From NCBI GenBank assembly GCA_023431185.1, contig JAEYXS010000055.1, positions 12,764-76,763 on the forward strand: 64,000 nucleotides of DNA, in the 5' to 3' direction. The stretch comes from Verrucomicrobiota bacterium. Its GTDB lineage: Bacteria > Verrucomicrobiota > Verrucomicrobiia > Limisphaerales > JAEYXS01. Numbering within the stretch: the first letter of the stretch is position 1; the number at the start of each line of letters is the position of its first letter. Shown here piece after piece: positions 1 through 7,586 of this stretch. A model generated the notes under the pieces. That model worked only from the letters and a program-made list of their open reading frames with translations, was not told where the DNA came from and did no database searches. The position numbers and the translations under genes are program-made.

Positions 1-1210
1 TCTTATTCAGCACTTCGGGCGCATCCACCATCACCTGGGCCGGACGCGAACTCGCCAGCACACCATACATCGCGTAGAAATCCTTCTGGCTCACCGGATC
101 AAACTTGTGATCGTGACACCGCGCACAGGACACCGTCAGTCCTTGGAACGCCTTCGTCACCACGTCGATCTGGTTGTCCACCGTCTTCACCTGCTCATCC
201 AGCGTGTCGATCGGCTGAAACCCATGCTCATTCAACCGCAGACTCGCGATACCGATGCGCGATTCATTCAAACCCTCTGCCGCATTGATACGCGGCTGCG
301 CCAATAGATCGCCCGCGATGTGTTCCTTGATAAGCTGGTCGATGGGCACATCCGCATTCAGCGCGCGGATGAGATAATCCCGATACCGCCACGCCTCGCG
401 GATCTCCGGATCACCCTCACTCCCATGCGTCTCCGCATAGCGCATCAGGTCCATCCAATGCCGCGCCCACTGCTCGCCGAAAGCGGGCGACGCCAGCAAG
501 CGGTCCACCACCTTCTCAAACGCTTTTGGCGAAGTATCCGCAAGAAACGCGCTCACCTCTTCCGGCGTCGGCGGCAATCCTGTCAGCACAAACGTCGCGC
601 GCCGGATCAACGTCCGCTTGTCCGCCGGCTTCGCCGGTGCCAATCCCTTTTCCTCCAGCTTCGCCAGAATGAACTTGTCCACCGGCTCGCTCGACCACTT
701 AGCATCCTTCACCTTCGGCACGGAAGGTTCTTTCACCGGCTGAAAACTCCACCACTGCTTGCGCACTGCCAAAACCTCATCCCACGAACCTGCCGTCGCC
801 TGCTCGCTCGGCGGATGGTCTCGCGGATCGGGCGCTCCCTTGTTCACCCACGCGATGAGATCTTCGATCGCCGCATCGCTAAGCTTCGCCCGCTTCTTCG
901 GCATCTTCAGCTCGCTATGCGTATGCTGGATGGCTTGGATCAGCAGGCTTTCCTTTGCTTTCCCCGGGATGATGACCGGTCCCGATTCTCCGCCCTTCAT
1001 CCACCCATCACGATGATCCAGCCGCAACCCGCCCTTCGGCTTCTGCGCCCCGTGACATTCGTAGCACTCCGACACTAATATCGGTCGTATCTTCTTTTCG
1101 AAAAACTCGTTGTCCGCCGCGCTCACCGCTGCACCACAAACCGCAGGCCACACCGCCCCCATGACCACCAAGGCCGTCGCCACCATCGGCAATATCTTGC
1201 TCGTGCTCAT
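1..1210 (-). CDS. PSCyt1/DUF1549 domain protein (planctomycete cytochrome c), partial
   Basis: The frame is open from an ATG at 1210 to the window edge, giving about 403 residues with the C-terminal part missing. An N-terminal hydrophobic stretch (residues 7-30) is a probable signal peptide. A CYECH heme motif lies at residues 49-53 in a PSCyt1 domain (about 35-125), followed by a DUF1549/PSCyt2 region containing PVDKFI, LTGLPPTPEEV and a second CARCHDHK motif near the cut end. In this family a DUF1553 domain normally follows, and the gene is usually paired with a DUF1501 gene; both would lie outside the window. These proteins are periplasmic and are linked to polysaccharide degradation or electron transfer in PVC bacteria, but their biochemical role is not settled. 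The family call is secure; the function is not. Confidence 0.9.
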   Translation of the reverse strand, partial: MSTSKILPMVATALVVMGAVWPAVCGAAVSAADNEFFEKKIRPILVSECYECHGAQKPKGGLRLDHRDGWMKGGESGPVIIPGKAKESLLIQAIQHTHSELKMPKKRAKLSDAAIEDLIAWVNKGAPDPRDHPPSEQATAGSWDEVLAVRKQWWSFQPVKEPSVPKVKDAKWSSEPVDKFILAKLEEKGLAPAKPADKRTLIRRATFVLTGLPPTPEEVSAFLADTSPKAFEKVVDRLLASPAFGEQWARHWMDLMRYAETHGSEGDPEIREAWRYRDYLIRALNADVPIDQLIKEHIAGDLLAQPRINAAEGLNESRIGIASLRLNEHGFQPIDTLDEQVKTVDNQIDVVTKAFQGLTVSCARCHDHKFDPVSQKDFYAMYGVLASSRPAQVMVDAPEVLNK

Positions 1211-1421
1211 TCCCCAAACATTTCCACCATCATACAGCCGCTCCACCTTCACACACGTAGTCTGCTGGCTTGAGCTGATGAGGTCGGTGTTCGTCCCCAC
1301 TTTAGCCAGTCTCCACCACGGTGCCAGTTCATATCTTCCAACAAAGTATCGCCCCCGTTACCGTCGTCGTCCTCGCCCCCACCTGCGATCTCCGGCGCTG
1401 GGCTTGGCAGGCCCGCCGGTG

Positions 1422-1598
1422 CTACCGGTTCTTCATTCTGCGATCTTCCTTATGACTTTCTCCCGGGCAAGCTTGCTCCACCGCCCGCCGCATCTGGCCG
1501 AACCACCAGTTCGCCTGAGAGATCCGCCGATACCGCCGGGACACCGGCCGGCATCCTGCTGTTTCCATCTTCAACTCGCTTTGTTCTGTCAGTTTCAT
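1422..1598 (-). CDS. Small conserved basic protein, 58 residues
   Basis: I start this gene at the ATG at 1598, preceded by an AAAGG-like ribosome site, and not at the longer upstream frame, whose first 65 residues look non-coding. The product is rich in Arg and Trp, with a central block RRYRRISQANWWFGQMRRA that reads like a conserved amphipathic helix. It has no signal peptide or membrane segment. I recall similar short proteins from Verrucomicrobia genomes but know no function for them. The TAG stop lies inside a CCGGT palindrome of a type also found at the stop of the gene at 5359. A hairpin lies 40-75 bp upstream. It may be a small nucleic-acid-binding or regulatory protein; that is only a guess. 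Confidence 0.6.
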   Translation of the reverse strand: MKLTEQSELKMETAGCRPVSRRYRRISQANWWFGQMRRAVEQACPGESHKEDRRMKNR

Positions 1599-1910
1599 AA
1601 TGAACCTTTTTGTTAATGTTCTGCCTCCACTATGCCAAGGGGGGTAGGACATCCGCTGTCCATGGCCCCCTTTTCTGGAAAATATTTCCATGTCACTTAA
1701 CCATTTGCAAATCAGACAGATACACCTATAAACACCTCCAAAAATTAAAATCCTTGGAAAATAATTTGCGCCCATTCGCGAAATTAGCGTCACTCCCTTT
1801 TCCCTCCACCTTTCGCGCCTTTAGCGGGCAAAAAAGAAACACGCCCGGCTCACTCAAACCAGGCGTGCTCTGCAACCAGACAAACCAACCCACTCACTAA
1901 AAACAATCGC
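1599..1910. other. Intergenic region with a nested inverted repeat
   Basis: This 312-bp gap separates the 58-residue gene from the 3' end of the pseudopilin gene. Besides the nested palindrome at 1637-1673 I see no gene, RNA or clear terminator. Confidence 0.6.
1637..1673 (-). promoter_or_regulatory. Nested palindrome upstream of the 58-residue gene
   Basis: Two symmetric arms are visible: an outer AAGGGGG/CCCCCTT pair and an inner GGACA (1647-1651)/TGTCC (1657-1661) pair around a 5-bp centre. The site lies 40-75 bp upstream of the ATG at 1598, where an operator or a leader hairpin would act. No regulator can be assigned. Confidence 0.4.
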
Positions 1911-2969
1911 TCAATCCTTCGCGAAGATCGTCCACATCCCCGTCTGCAATGCCAGGTTCACATTCGTGCTGCCCAGCGTCATCGCCGGATCCAGATGCTC
2001 CGCGTGACCGTCCACGAACACGTAGTTGTAACTCGCGTTGTGATGCGACTTAGGATCATTATACGTGTACGTGCCCAGATCATTGTAGCTGAAGTCCCGC
2101 ACGTTGTTCGTCGTGCCCACCTCATGATGCTGGGTCGCGTTGTCGATCTTCGGGTAGCTGTAATGCCCCGCGATGTTGCCGATGTTGATGCGCTCCGAGG
2201 CCAAGATGGTGCTGTCGGGCGCCAGCACATGCCCCGTCATCACGAACGCCTGCCGCTGTGGCGGGATGGTGTCATTCGTGTTGAACGTGGAAGACACCGG
2301 CCCCGCGCTGTTATGCCCCCAGTACAGGCCTACCCCCGTCTTATCTGCCGGTGACACGCGCCAGAAGTTATGCAAGCCCTTGCCCGTCGTGCTCATGTTA
2401 TGCGAAGCCATCGAGTACGTGCGCCGCGTCCCGCTGGTCACCCAAGAGGCGAGCGGTGCCTTGTCCGAGGGACAGCGGAAGAGGCGCGCGACATTGGCCG
2501 CCGGTGTCTGGTTGGCCCGCTTCTCCGCGTCGGTCAAAGCCCCGCCCACGTAATCACTGATCAGATCGTCGAACGTGAATTCGCCGCCCGTGTTCAGCCC
2601 GCGCATCGCCGTGTAGGTGATCTTCTCCTTGTTATCGCTCACGTACATGGCCTCGCCCACGCCGATCTGCTTGAGATTGCTCAGGCACTTCGTCGTGTTC
2701 GCCTTCATGCGCGCCTTGGCCAATGCCGGCAGCAGCATGCCCGCCAGGATCGCGATGATCGCGATCACCACCAACAGCTCGATCAGCGTGAAGGCCCGCA
2801 GCCGTGATTGCGAACCCGCCCTGAAACAAGGCAGCGTGACAGCCAGAAACCCTCCTTCTCCCCCTGTGGGAAGCCGAACTTCGGCAGGGGAGAAGGATTG
2901 AGGATGAGGGGTGCCCCATGTCGTGATCGGCACCGTCCAGGAAATCTTCTTTCCAAAACAGATTTTCAT
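1911..2969 (-). CDS. Type IV pilin-like (pseudopilin) H-X9-DG protein
   Basis: The 352-residue product has the prepilin signature FTLIELLVVIAIIAILAGMLLPALAKA at about residues 60-85, and near the C-terminus the H-X9-DG pattern (HHNASYNYVFVDGH) typical of the PVC pseudopilin family. Such proteins are processed by a prepilin peptidase and are thought to form type II secretion or pilus-like structures, or to act as secreted subunits. AAAGGTGA lies at a good distance before the ATG at 2969, which supports this start. It gives an unusually long leader of about 59 residues that includes a segment encoded by a dispersed palindrome (2854-2896). The lipoprotein gene upstream ends 13 bp before this start, so the two form an operon. 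Confidence 0.85.
   Translation of the reverse strand: MKICFGKKISWTVPITTWGTPHPQSFSPAEVRLPTGGEGGFLAVTLPCFRAGSQSRLRAFTLIELLVVIAIIAILAGMLLPALAKARMKANTTKCLSNLKQIGVGEAMYVSDNKEKITYTAMRGLNTGGEFTFDDLISDYVGGALTDAEKRANQTPAANVARLFRCPSDKAPLASWVTSGTRRTYSMASHNMSTTGKGLHNFWRVSPADKTGVGLYWGHNSAGPVSSTFNTNDTIPPQRQAFVMTGHVLAPDSTILASERINIGNIAGHYSYPKIDNATQHHEVGTTNNVRDFSYNDLGTYTYNDPKSHHNASYNYVFVDGHAEHLDPAMTLGSTNVNLALQTGMWTIFAKD
2854..2896. repeat. Inverted repeat inside the prepilin leader
   Basis: CCTTCTCCCC at 2854-2863 is mirrored by GGGGAGAAGG at 2887-2896. The element lies in frame within the leader peptide, before the cleavage motif, and encodes the SFSPAEVRLPTGGEGGF stretch. Confidence 0.7.
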
Positions 2970-2982
2970 ACAATCACCTTTG

Positions 2983-3447
2983 TTAGTTGCTCGCCAAGGT
3001 CACTTGCAGCCGGTTGTCCCAGACATATTTCATGCCCGGGGGCGGGGCTGGCAACGTGGTGAGAAATTTTTCATCCACCAGGATCTTCAGATCCTTGATG
3101 CTGTTGGCGGGCACCATGCGGTCCGCCACGTAAGATTGCAGCGCGGCCGTGAGGGCATTCAGATCTGCCTCGCCGCGTTCGTTGGTGACGGCACCCAGAC
3201 CGAATTCCTGGCTGCCAGTACGTGTCGGCACTGCCTGGACAGCGCCGGATTCCGCGCCGGAAAGATCCGGCGGTGGGAGGACCATGGCTGAGTTCGAAGA
3301 CGGCTTGATCAAGGTATTGAAGGCCACTTCGAGACTCACGGGAGCCGGCGGGGGTGTCAGTTCAGACACAGCATCCGGTTCGCTGCTGCATCCGATGGTC
3401 AGGCTTATCAGTAGAACGCCCGGCACAACTTTATAGGACGTTTTCAT
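2983..3447 (-). CDS. Small lipoprotein co-transcribed with the pseudopilin
   Basis: The 154-residue product begins MKTSYKVVPGVLLISLTIGCSS, a lipoprotein signal with the cysteine at about residue 20, so it should be membrane-anchored after signal peptidase II cleavage. The remainder is Pro/Ala-rich, then mixed, with the conserved-looking end LPAPPPGMKYVWDNRLQVTL. I know no functional family. It is the first gene of a two-gene unit with the pseudopilin, 28 bp downstream of the transcription start predicted from a sigma-54-like promoter at 3487-3501. A role in assembling or anchoring the pilin-like protein is an inference from position only. Confidence 0.75.
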   Translation of the reverse strand: MKTSYKVVPGVLLISLTIGCSSEPDAVSELTPPPAPVSLEVAFNTLIKPSSNSAMVLPPPDLSGAESGAVQAVPTRTGSQEFGLGAVTNERGEADLNALTAALQSYVADRMVPANSIKDLKILVDEKFLTTLPAPPPGMKYVWDNRLQVTLASN

Positions 3448-3486
3448 ACAATATATGGTGGAACTATTGTCCCGCCGGGTGAATTA

Positions 3487-3501
3487 GCACCCGCCATGCC
3501 A
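3487..3501 (-). promoter_or_regulatory. Sigma-54-type -24/-12 promoter
   Basis: On the minus strand the site reads TGGCATGGCGGGTGC. It has the invariant GG-N10-GC spacing and 13 of 15 matches to TGGCACGNNNNTTGC. It would place transcription start near 3475, ahead of the lipoprotein-pseudopilin operon. Pilin genes in several phyla use sigma-54. Confidence 0.6.
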
Positions 3502-3766
3502 CAGCATGTAACCCTGTATTTAAAGCCGACTTAATGGCTCTTTTTTGCTCTCGACGGAAAAACTGACCAAGAAAGACCATTCCTCTTGAGCGAATTGCTG
3601 CAACCGGAAGCATATCCCTCGTCTGGCTTGGACATGAATGGATTGCTTGCTTCCCTATCCTCAGTTGATTATCAGTACTCCCACCTCAAGCCCGCCATCT
3701 AGTAAATCCTCCCGTGTTCTCCCTGCCTCCGTGGTTCTATGACGGAACACTTAATAATTCTCGTTA

Positions 3767-3910
3767 CGTATTACGCATCACGCATTGCGCCGCTCATCCT
3801 GTCCATCTTGTAAATCCTGTCCCGAATTCCATTTCAAAAAATCCTGCCTGTGCAACTGGCTTCAATGTTTTCCTGTCCCCATCCGTGTATATCTGTGTTG
3901 ATCTGTGGTT
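3767..3910. repeat. Composite of dispersed intergenic repeats
   Basis: Within the 456-bp gap at 3502-3957 there are three short repeat types in series: a CGTATTACGCATCACGCATT-like unit (about 3767-3790), an ATCCTGTCCATCTTG-type unit repeated with drift (about 3798-3850), and an ATCTGTGTTGATCTGTGG unit (3880-3910). The last recurs at 5293, 6624, 10300 and, inverted, at 41154. No gene is apparent here. Confidence 0.65.
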
Positions 3911-3957
3911 GAAAAATTCCCCTCCCTTCTCATCCGATTTTTTCTTACCGTTGCTGC

Positions 3958-4743
3958 ATGTCACGCCTCGCCAACAAATGGGTTCTCATCACCGGCGCCT
4001 CCAGCGGCTTCGGTGCCGCCACCGCCAAAGCCTTCGCCGCGGAAGGCAGCAACGTCCTCCTTGGCGCCCGCCGCGTCGATCGCTTGGAAGAAGTCGCCGC
4101 CGAATGCCGCAAAGCAGGAGCGCCGAATGCCCTCGTCCACCCGCTCGACGTCATCAGCACCGATAGCGTGAACACCTTCGTGGCGTGGGCCAAATCGCAC
4201 ACCCCGCACATCGACATCCTCATCAACAACGCCGGCGGCGCGAAAGGCGCGGACACCGTGGCCGAGGGCAAGGACGCCGATTGGGAGTTCATGATGGAAA
4301 CCAACGTCCTCGGCCTCCTCCGCATGACCCGCGCCGTGCTGCCCCTCATGCCCCATCACGCTGGCGCATACATCTTGAACATCGGCTCCATCGCCGGCCG
4401 CGTCGCCTATGAAGGCGGTTCCGCCTATTGCGGTGCCAAAGCCGCCGAACTCTCCATCACCCGTTCCCTGCGACTCGAACTCAACGGCACCGGCATCCGC
4501 GTTGGCAGCATCGATCCCGGCATCGCCGAGACCGAGTTCGCCCTCGTCCGCTTCAGCGGCGACACTGCCAAAGCCAAGAAAGTCTATGAGGGCACCGAAC
4601 CCCTCGTCGCCGAAGACATCGCGGAAACACTCGTCTGGTGCGCCAGCCGTCCGCCTCACGTATGCATCGATGAAGTGCTCATCAAATGCACCGACCAGGC
4701 TGCCATCCACAAGATCTACCGCCGCCCCAGTCCGGCCAAGTAG
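3958..4743 (+). CDS. SDR-family NAD(P)-dependent oxidoreductase (YdfG-like)
   Basis: The 261-residue protein is a classical short-chain dehydrogenase. The cofactor motif TGASSGFG is at 12-19, the structural NNAGG at 90-94, the catalytic Ser near 144 (NIGSIAG) and the catalytic Y157-CGA-K161. Arg residues after strand 2 (GARRVDR) favour NADP(H) over NAD(H). The overall pattern, including the late IDPGIAETEF segment, resembles YdfG-type 3-hydroxy acid/serine dehydrogenases, but the substrate cannot be fixed from sequence alone. The gene stands alone between repeat-rich gaps. No strong ribosome site is visible before the ATG. Confidence 0.88.
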   Translation: MSRLANKWVLITGASSGFGAATAKAFAAEGSNVLLGARRVDRLEEVAAECRKAGAPNALVHPLDVISTDSVNTFVAWAKSHTPHIDILINNAGGAKGADTVAEGKDADWEFMMETNVLGLLRMTRAVLPLMPHHAGAYILNIGSIAGRVAYEGGSAYCGAKAAELSITRSLRLELNGTGIRVGSIDPGIAETEFALVRFSGDTAKAKKVYEGTEPLVAEDIAETLVWCASRPPHVCIDEVLIKCTDQAAIHKIYRRPSPAK

Positions 4744-4881
4744 GTGAAGTTTTCCAAAACTTTTTTCCGTTTCATACGTTTAACCCTATGAAACACCGGC
4801 CAGCTTGCCAACAAAACCAGCCCTCCGGGGCATGGTTGCAGGTCACCGGAAGTTTCAAGAAAATCGATCGAAAGTATCGTT

Positions 4882-5175
4882 ATGAAGCATATCGTCATCA
4901 CCACCGCGCTGGCCTTTGTGCTGGTCGGCTCTCTCACCACCTCCGCCCAGGCCCAGGAAGAAAAGAAAAAGAAGGAACGTCCGCCCATGACGGAAGAGCA
5001 AAAAGCCCTCATGAAGCAGATGACCGAGAAGTACGACGCGAACAAAGATGGTCGTATCGACCAGGATGAGCGCGCCAAGATCAGCCAGGAAGATAAGGAC
5101 AAGATGGCCAAGGCCGGCCTCGGTGGCCGCGGCCCTGGTGGCAAAGGAAAGGGCGACGAAAAGAAGAAGGAATAA
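4882..5175 (+). CDS. Secreted EF-hand protein
   Basis: The 97-residue product has a Sec signal peptide (about 1-25, ending AQAQ), a Lys/Glu-rich stretch and a single EF-hand loop, DANKDGRIDQDE, near residue 53, with Asp/Asn and Glu at calcium-ligand positions. It ends in a Gly/Lys-rich tail. It is probably a periplasmic or surface calcium-binding protein; small one- or two-hand proteins of this kind are common in PVC bacteria and have no assigned role. A good intrinsic terminator follows. Confidence 0.8.
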   Translation: MKHIVITTALAFVLVGSLTTSAQAQEEKKKKERPPMTEEQKALMKQMTEKYDANKDGRIDQDERAKISQEDKDKMAKAGLGGRGPGGKGKGDEKKKE

Positions 5176-5222
5176 CCACCTTAAACTGACCACCGCTACA
5201 GCAAGCGGCCTCCGATATTTAC

Positions 5223-5255
5223 CCCGCTGGCGCGCAAGCCCAGCGGGTTTTCGTT
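5223..5255 (+). terminator. Rho-independent terminator after the EF-hand gene
   Basis: CCCGCTGG (5223-5230) pairs with CCAGCGGG (5240-5247), followed by TTTTCGTTTT. Confidence 0.8.
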
Positions 5256-5292
5256 TTCACAATCATCGATATGCCGCCACTCCTCCTGTCCC

Positions 5293-5327
5293 CCTCTGTG
5301 TTCTTCAGTGTTCCATCTGTGGCTAAT
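5293..5327. repeat. Dispersed CTGTGTT/CATCTGTGGCT repeat
   Basis: This is a copy of the intergenic repeat also seen at 3880, 6624 and 10300. It lies between the EF-hand terminator and the 3' end of the minus-strand gene at 5359. Confidence 0.5.
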
Positions 5328-5358
5328 AACTCCGTTGACTGCCCGCCGGTGCAACCGG

Positions 5359-6534
5359 CTACTTCCTCTTTATCCGCTTCCCCAGCGCCTCGCTCAGCAC
5401 CTTCTTCTTCTCTTCCTTGATCGCCCGCGTCACTGCCTGACGCTGCTCCGGCGTGTAATCCGGATTCGCCATCGCCTTGGCCAATTCCGCTTCCGTGGTC
5501 TGGTTGATTTGTGCGATCAGCCTCGTATCCTCAGCGTTCAGCTCCAGCTTCTCCGCCATCTTCAACGCATCGCGATATGCCGGATCTTGTATCTTCTGAA
5601 AATCCGCCCACCGCTCCGCCGCGATCACTCCGTTCATATCCCCCAGCAACGCAAGATCCTTTTCCAGCGAAAACTTCTGCCCGTTGGCCGCTGCCTGTTC
5701 CTCGGCCGCCTTCAGTTTCTGATACAATGCCCGGAACTCCTGCTCGTTCGGCTCGAACCACGCCAGTTCGTTCCGCATCTTGTTCGCCAGCCCGGAAGTC
5801 CGCAATTCATACTCCAGCAACTCGCTCCCGTTCAGCACCCCCGCCAGCTCCATCTCATGCTGTTTGCGCAGGGCCGCCGCCTTCTGGTTCATCTCCTCTT
5901 TGGTCAGGTTCGCCGCCTTGCCTTCCTCGGCCAGCTTGCGGAACTCATCCTTGTACTTGCTATCCACCTCCTTCACCAGCGCCTGCTTCTCCTCGCTCAA
6001 GAAGGCCAGCCGCGCATCGCGTCCCACCCGTTCCTGATCCCACGAATACTTCGCCAGCTCGGACTTCAGATCAATGTTGAGCAAAGACCGGATCAAGTCA
6101 TCCCGCTCCTTTTCCAAGGCCCGCCGGTCCTCCGATTTGCGCTCGTCCTTCTTGTCCTTCTTGCCTTCCGGCTCCCAATACTTCCACTGTTGCTCCACCG
6201 GATGCAGCGCCTTCCACTTCGCCGCGTACAGCTTGTTCACATCCGCGATGATCAGATCGCGGATGGTCTCTTCCGGGCAACCCGCCGCCCGCAAGTTCGC
6301 GATATATCTGATGTAATCCTCCGACTCAATAGTCCGCCAGTCCAGCTTGGCATACTGCGTGACCACCTCCGTCTCCCCGGGCACCACCACCGTCTCCGTC
6401 CGCGTCTTGACGATGGTCTTGGGCACCGGGGCCTCCACCTTGACCGGCGCCGGCACCGCCGGGCGGTTCAATACTACCACCGCCAACGCCGCATTCACCA
6501 CCAGCGAACCCAGCAAAATGCCCGTCTTATTCAT
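5359..6534 (-). CDS. Membrane-anchored coiled-coil protein of Verrucomicrobial type
   Basis: The 391-residue product has one N-terminal membrane segment (about 5-24), a Pro/Val-rich linker and then a highly charged helical body. The segment DWRTIESEDYIRYIANLRAAGCPEETIRDLIIADVNKLYA (about 66-105) is a recurrent motif that I recognise from hypothetical proteins of Verrucomicrobia, often near sigma-factor genes. The rest is predicted coiled coil, rich in Lys, Glu and Ala. It should sit in the inner membrane with a large periplasmic or cytoplasmic helical domain. Its role is unknown. It follows the lyase gene with a 125-bp gap containing a dispersed repeat, so it is probably not in that operon. 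Confidence 0.75.
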   Translation of the reverse strand: MNKTGILLGSLVVNAALAVVVLNRPAVPAPVKVEAPVPKTIVKTRTETVVVPGETEVVTQYAKLDWRTIESEDYIRYIANLRAAGCPEETIRDLIIADVNKLYAAKWKALHPVEQQWKYWEPEGKKDKKDERKSEDRRALEKERDDLIRSLLNIDLKSELAKYSWDQERVGRDARLAFLSEEKQALVKEVDSKYKDEFRKLAEEGKAANLTKEEMNQKAAALRKQHEMELAGVLNGSELLEYELRTSGLANKMRNELAWFEPNEQEFRALYQKLKAAEEQAAANGQKFSLEKDLALLGDMNGVIAAERWADFQKIQDPAYRDALKMAEKLELNAEDTRLIAQINQTTEAELAKAMANPDYTPEQRQAVTRAIKEEKKKVLSEALGKRIKRK

Positions 6535-6623
6535 GTTTCAGGGACAACCACAGATTATCCACTATTAAGACGCCATTCCGCTAAAAAACGTTACGCCAAA
6601 TCCGATTCCCCCTCCCATTTCCC

Positions 6624-6657
6624 CATCCATGTGATCTGTGCTTAATCTGTGGCTAAA
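6624..6657. repeat. Dispersed ATCTGTGNTTAATCTGTGGCT repeat
   Basis: This copy fills the gap before the 3' end of the lyase gene. A short inverted fragment (ACCACAGATTATCC) lies nearby at about 6547-6560. Confidence 0.55.
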
Positions 6658-6659
6658 AC

Positions 6660-7562
6660 TCACTTCCCAAACCCGACCTTCTCCAGATCCTCCGCCAACG
6701 CCTTCTCCTGCACCGGCGTCAAAGACCGCAGCGGCAACCGCACCGCCCCGCAATCCAGCCCCAACAGCTTCATGATCGCCTTGCCCGCCGGCAACCCGCC
6801 ATGCCGGATCATCACTCCAATGATATCATTCGCCTTCGCCTGTTCCGCTTCCGCCTTCGTCAGATCGCCCTGCCGATACGCCTCCAGCAACCGGTTAAAG
6901 ATCGGCGCGATATAATTGTAAGTGCTTCCCACCGCGCCCTTCGCGCCTACCACTAAGCTGCCCAGCAACATCTCGTCGCGCCCGAACAGCACATCGAAAC
7001 GCCCATTCTCCACCCGCACCGCATTCGCATAATCCATCAGGCTCTCATGCGTGAACTTGATCCCCGCAAGATTCGGGATGCGATCCTTAGCCGCTAGCAG
7101 GAAATCCGGCACCGGCAAACTCACTCCGGTCATGGACGGAATGTGATAATAATAGAACGGCAGATCCGGTGCCGCTGCCGCCACCATCGCACACGTATCC
7201 ACTAGGTCGCGGATGTTCCCCGGCTTGAAAAAACTCGGTGACGTCAACGAGGTCGCCGCCGCGCCCATCTCCTGCGCGTGCTCCGCCAGCGCACATGAAT
7301 CCGCCAGGCAGTTGTGCCCCGTATGCACGATCACCCTCACCGATGACGCTACCGATCTCACCCACTTCTCCGCCACCTGCTTACGCTCATCCACACTCAG
7401 CGACGGTCCTTCACCGGTCGTCCCGCAAACAAACGCTCCCGCCACCCCGTTCTCGGCCAGATGCCCCGCATAACGCGGAATCAACTCCAGATGCAAAGAA
7501 CCATCTTCATTGAACGGTGTAAAAGGAGCCGCCACCAACCCACGCAATCTCTCAAACTTCAT
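6660..7562 (-). CDS. nanA: Dihydrodipicolinate synthase/N-acetylneuraminate lyase family aldolase
   Basis: The 300-residue class I aldolase has GTTGE at 47-51, the tyrosine cluster YYYHIPSMTGV at 137-147, and the Schiff-base lysine K169 in GIKFTH. The HIPSMTG segment fits N-acetylneuraminate lyase better than dihydrodipicolinate synthase, whose usual version is YNVPxRT. The expected reaction is reversible cleavage of N-acetylneuraminate to pyruvate and N-acetylmannosamine in the cytoplasm. The upstream gene, 24 bp away and on the same strand, fuses a NanM-like kelch domain to a sodium-solute symporter, which supports a sialic-acid or related keto-sugar pathway. Other DapA-family 2-keto acid aldolases remain possible. 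Confidence 0.8.
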   Translation of the reverse strand: MKFERLRGLVAAPFTPFNEDGSLHLELIPRYAGHLAENGVAGAFVCGTTGEGPSLSVDERKQVAEKWVRSVASSVRVIVHTGHNCLADSCALAEHAQEMGAAATSLTSPSFFKPGNIRDLVDTCAMVAAAAPDLPFYYYHIPSMTGVSLPVPDFLLAAKDRIPNLAGIKFTHESLMDYANAVRVENGRFDVLFGRDEMLLGSLVVGAKGAVGSTYNYIAPIFNRLLEAYRQGDLTKAEAEQAKANDIIGVMIRHGGLPAGKAIMKLLGLDCGAVRLPLRSLTPVQEKALAEDLEKVGFGK

Positions 7563-7586
7563 AGTGTTACTTTCTGATAAAAATTC

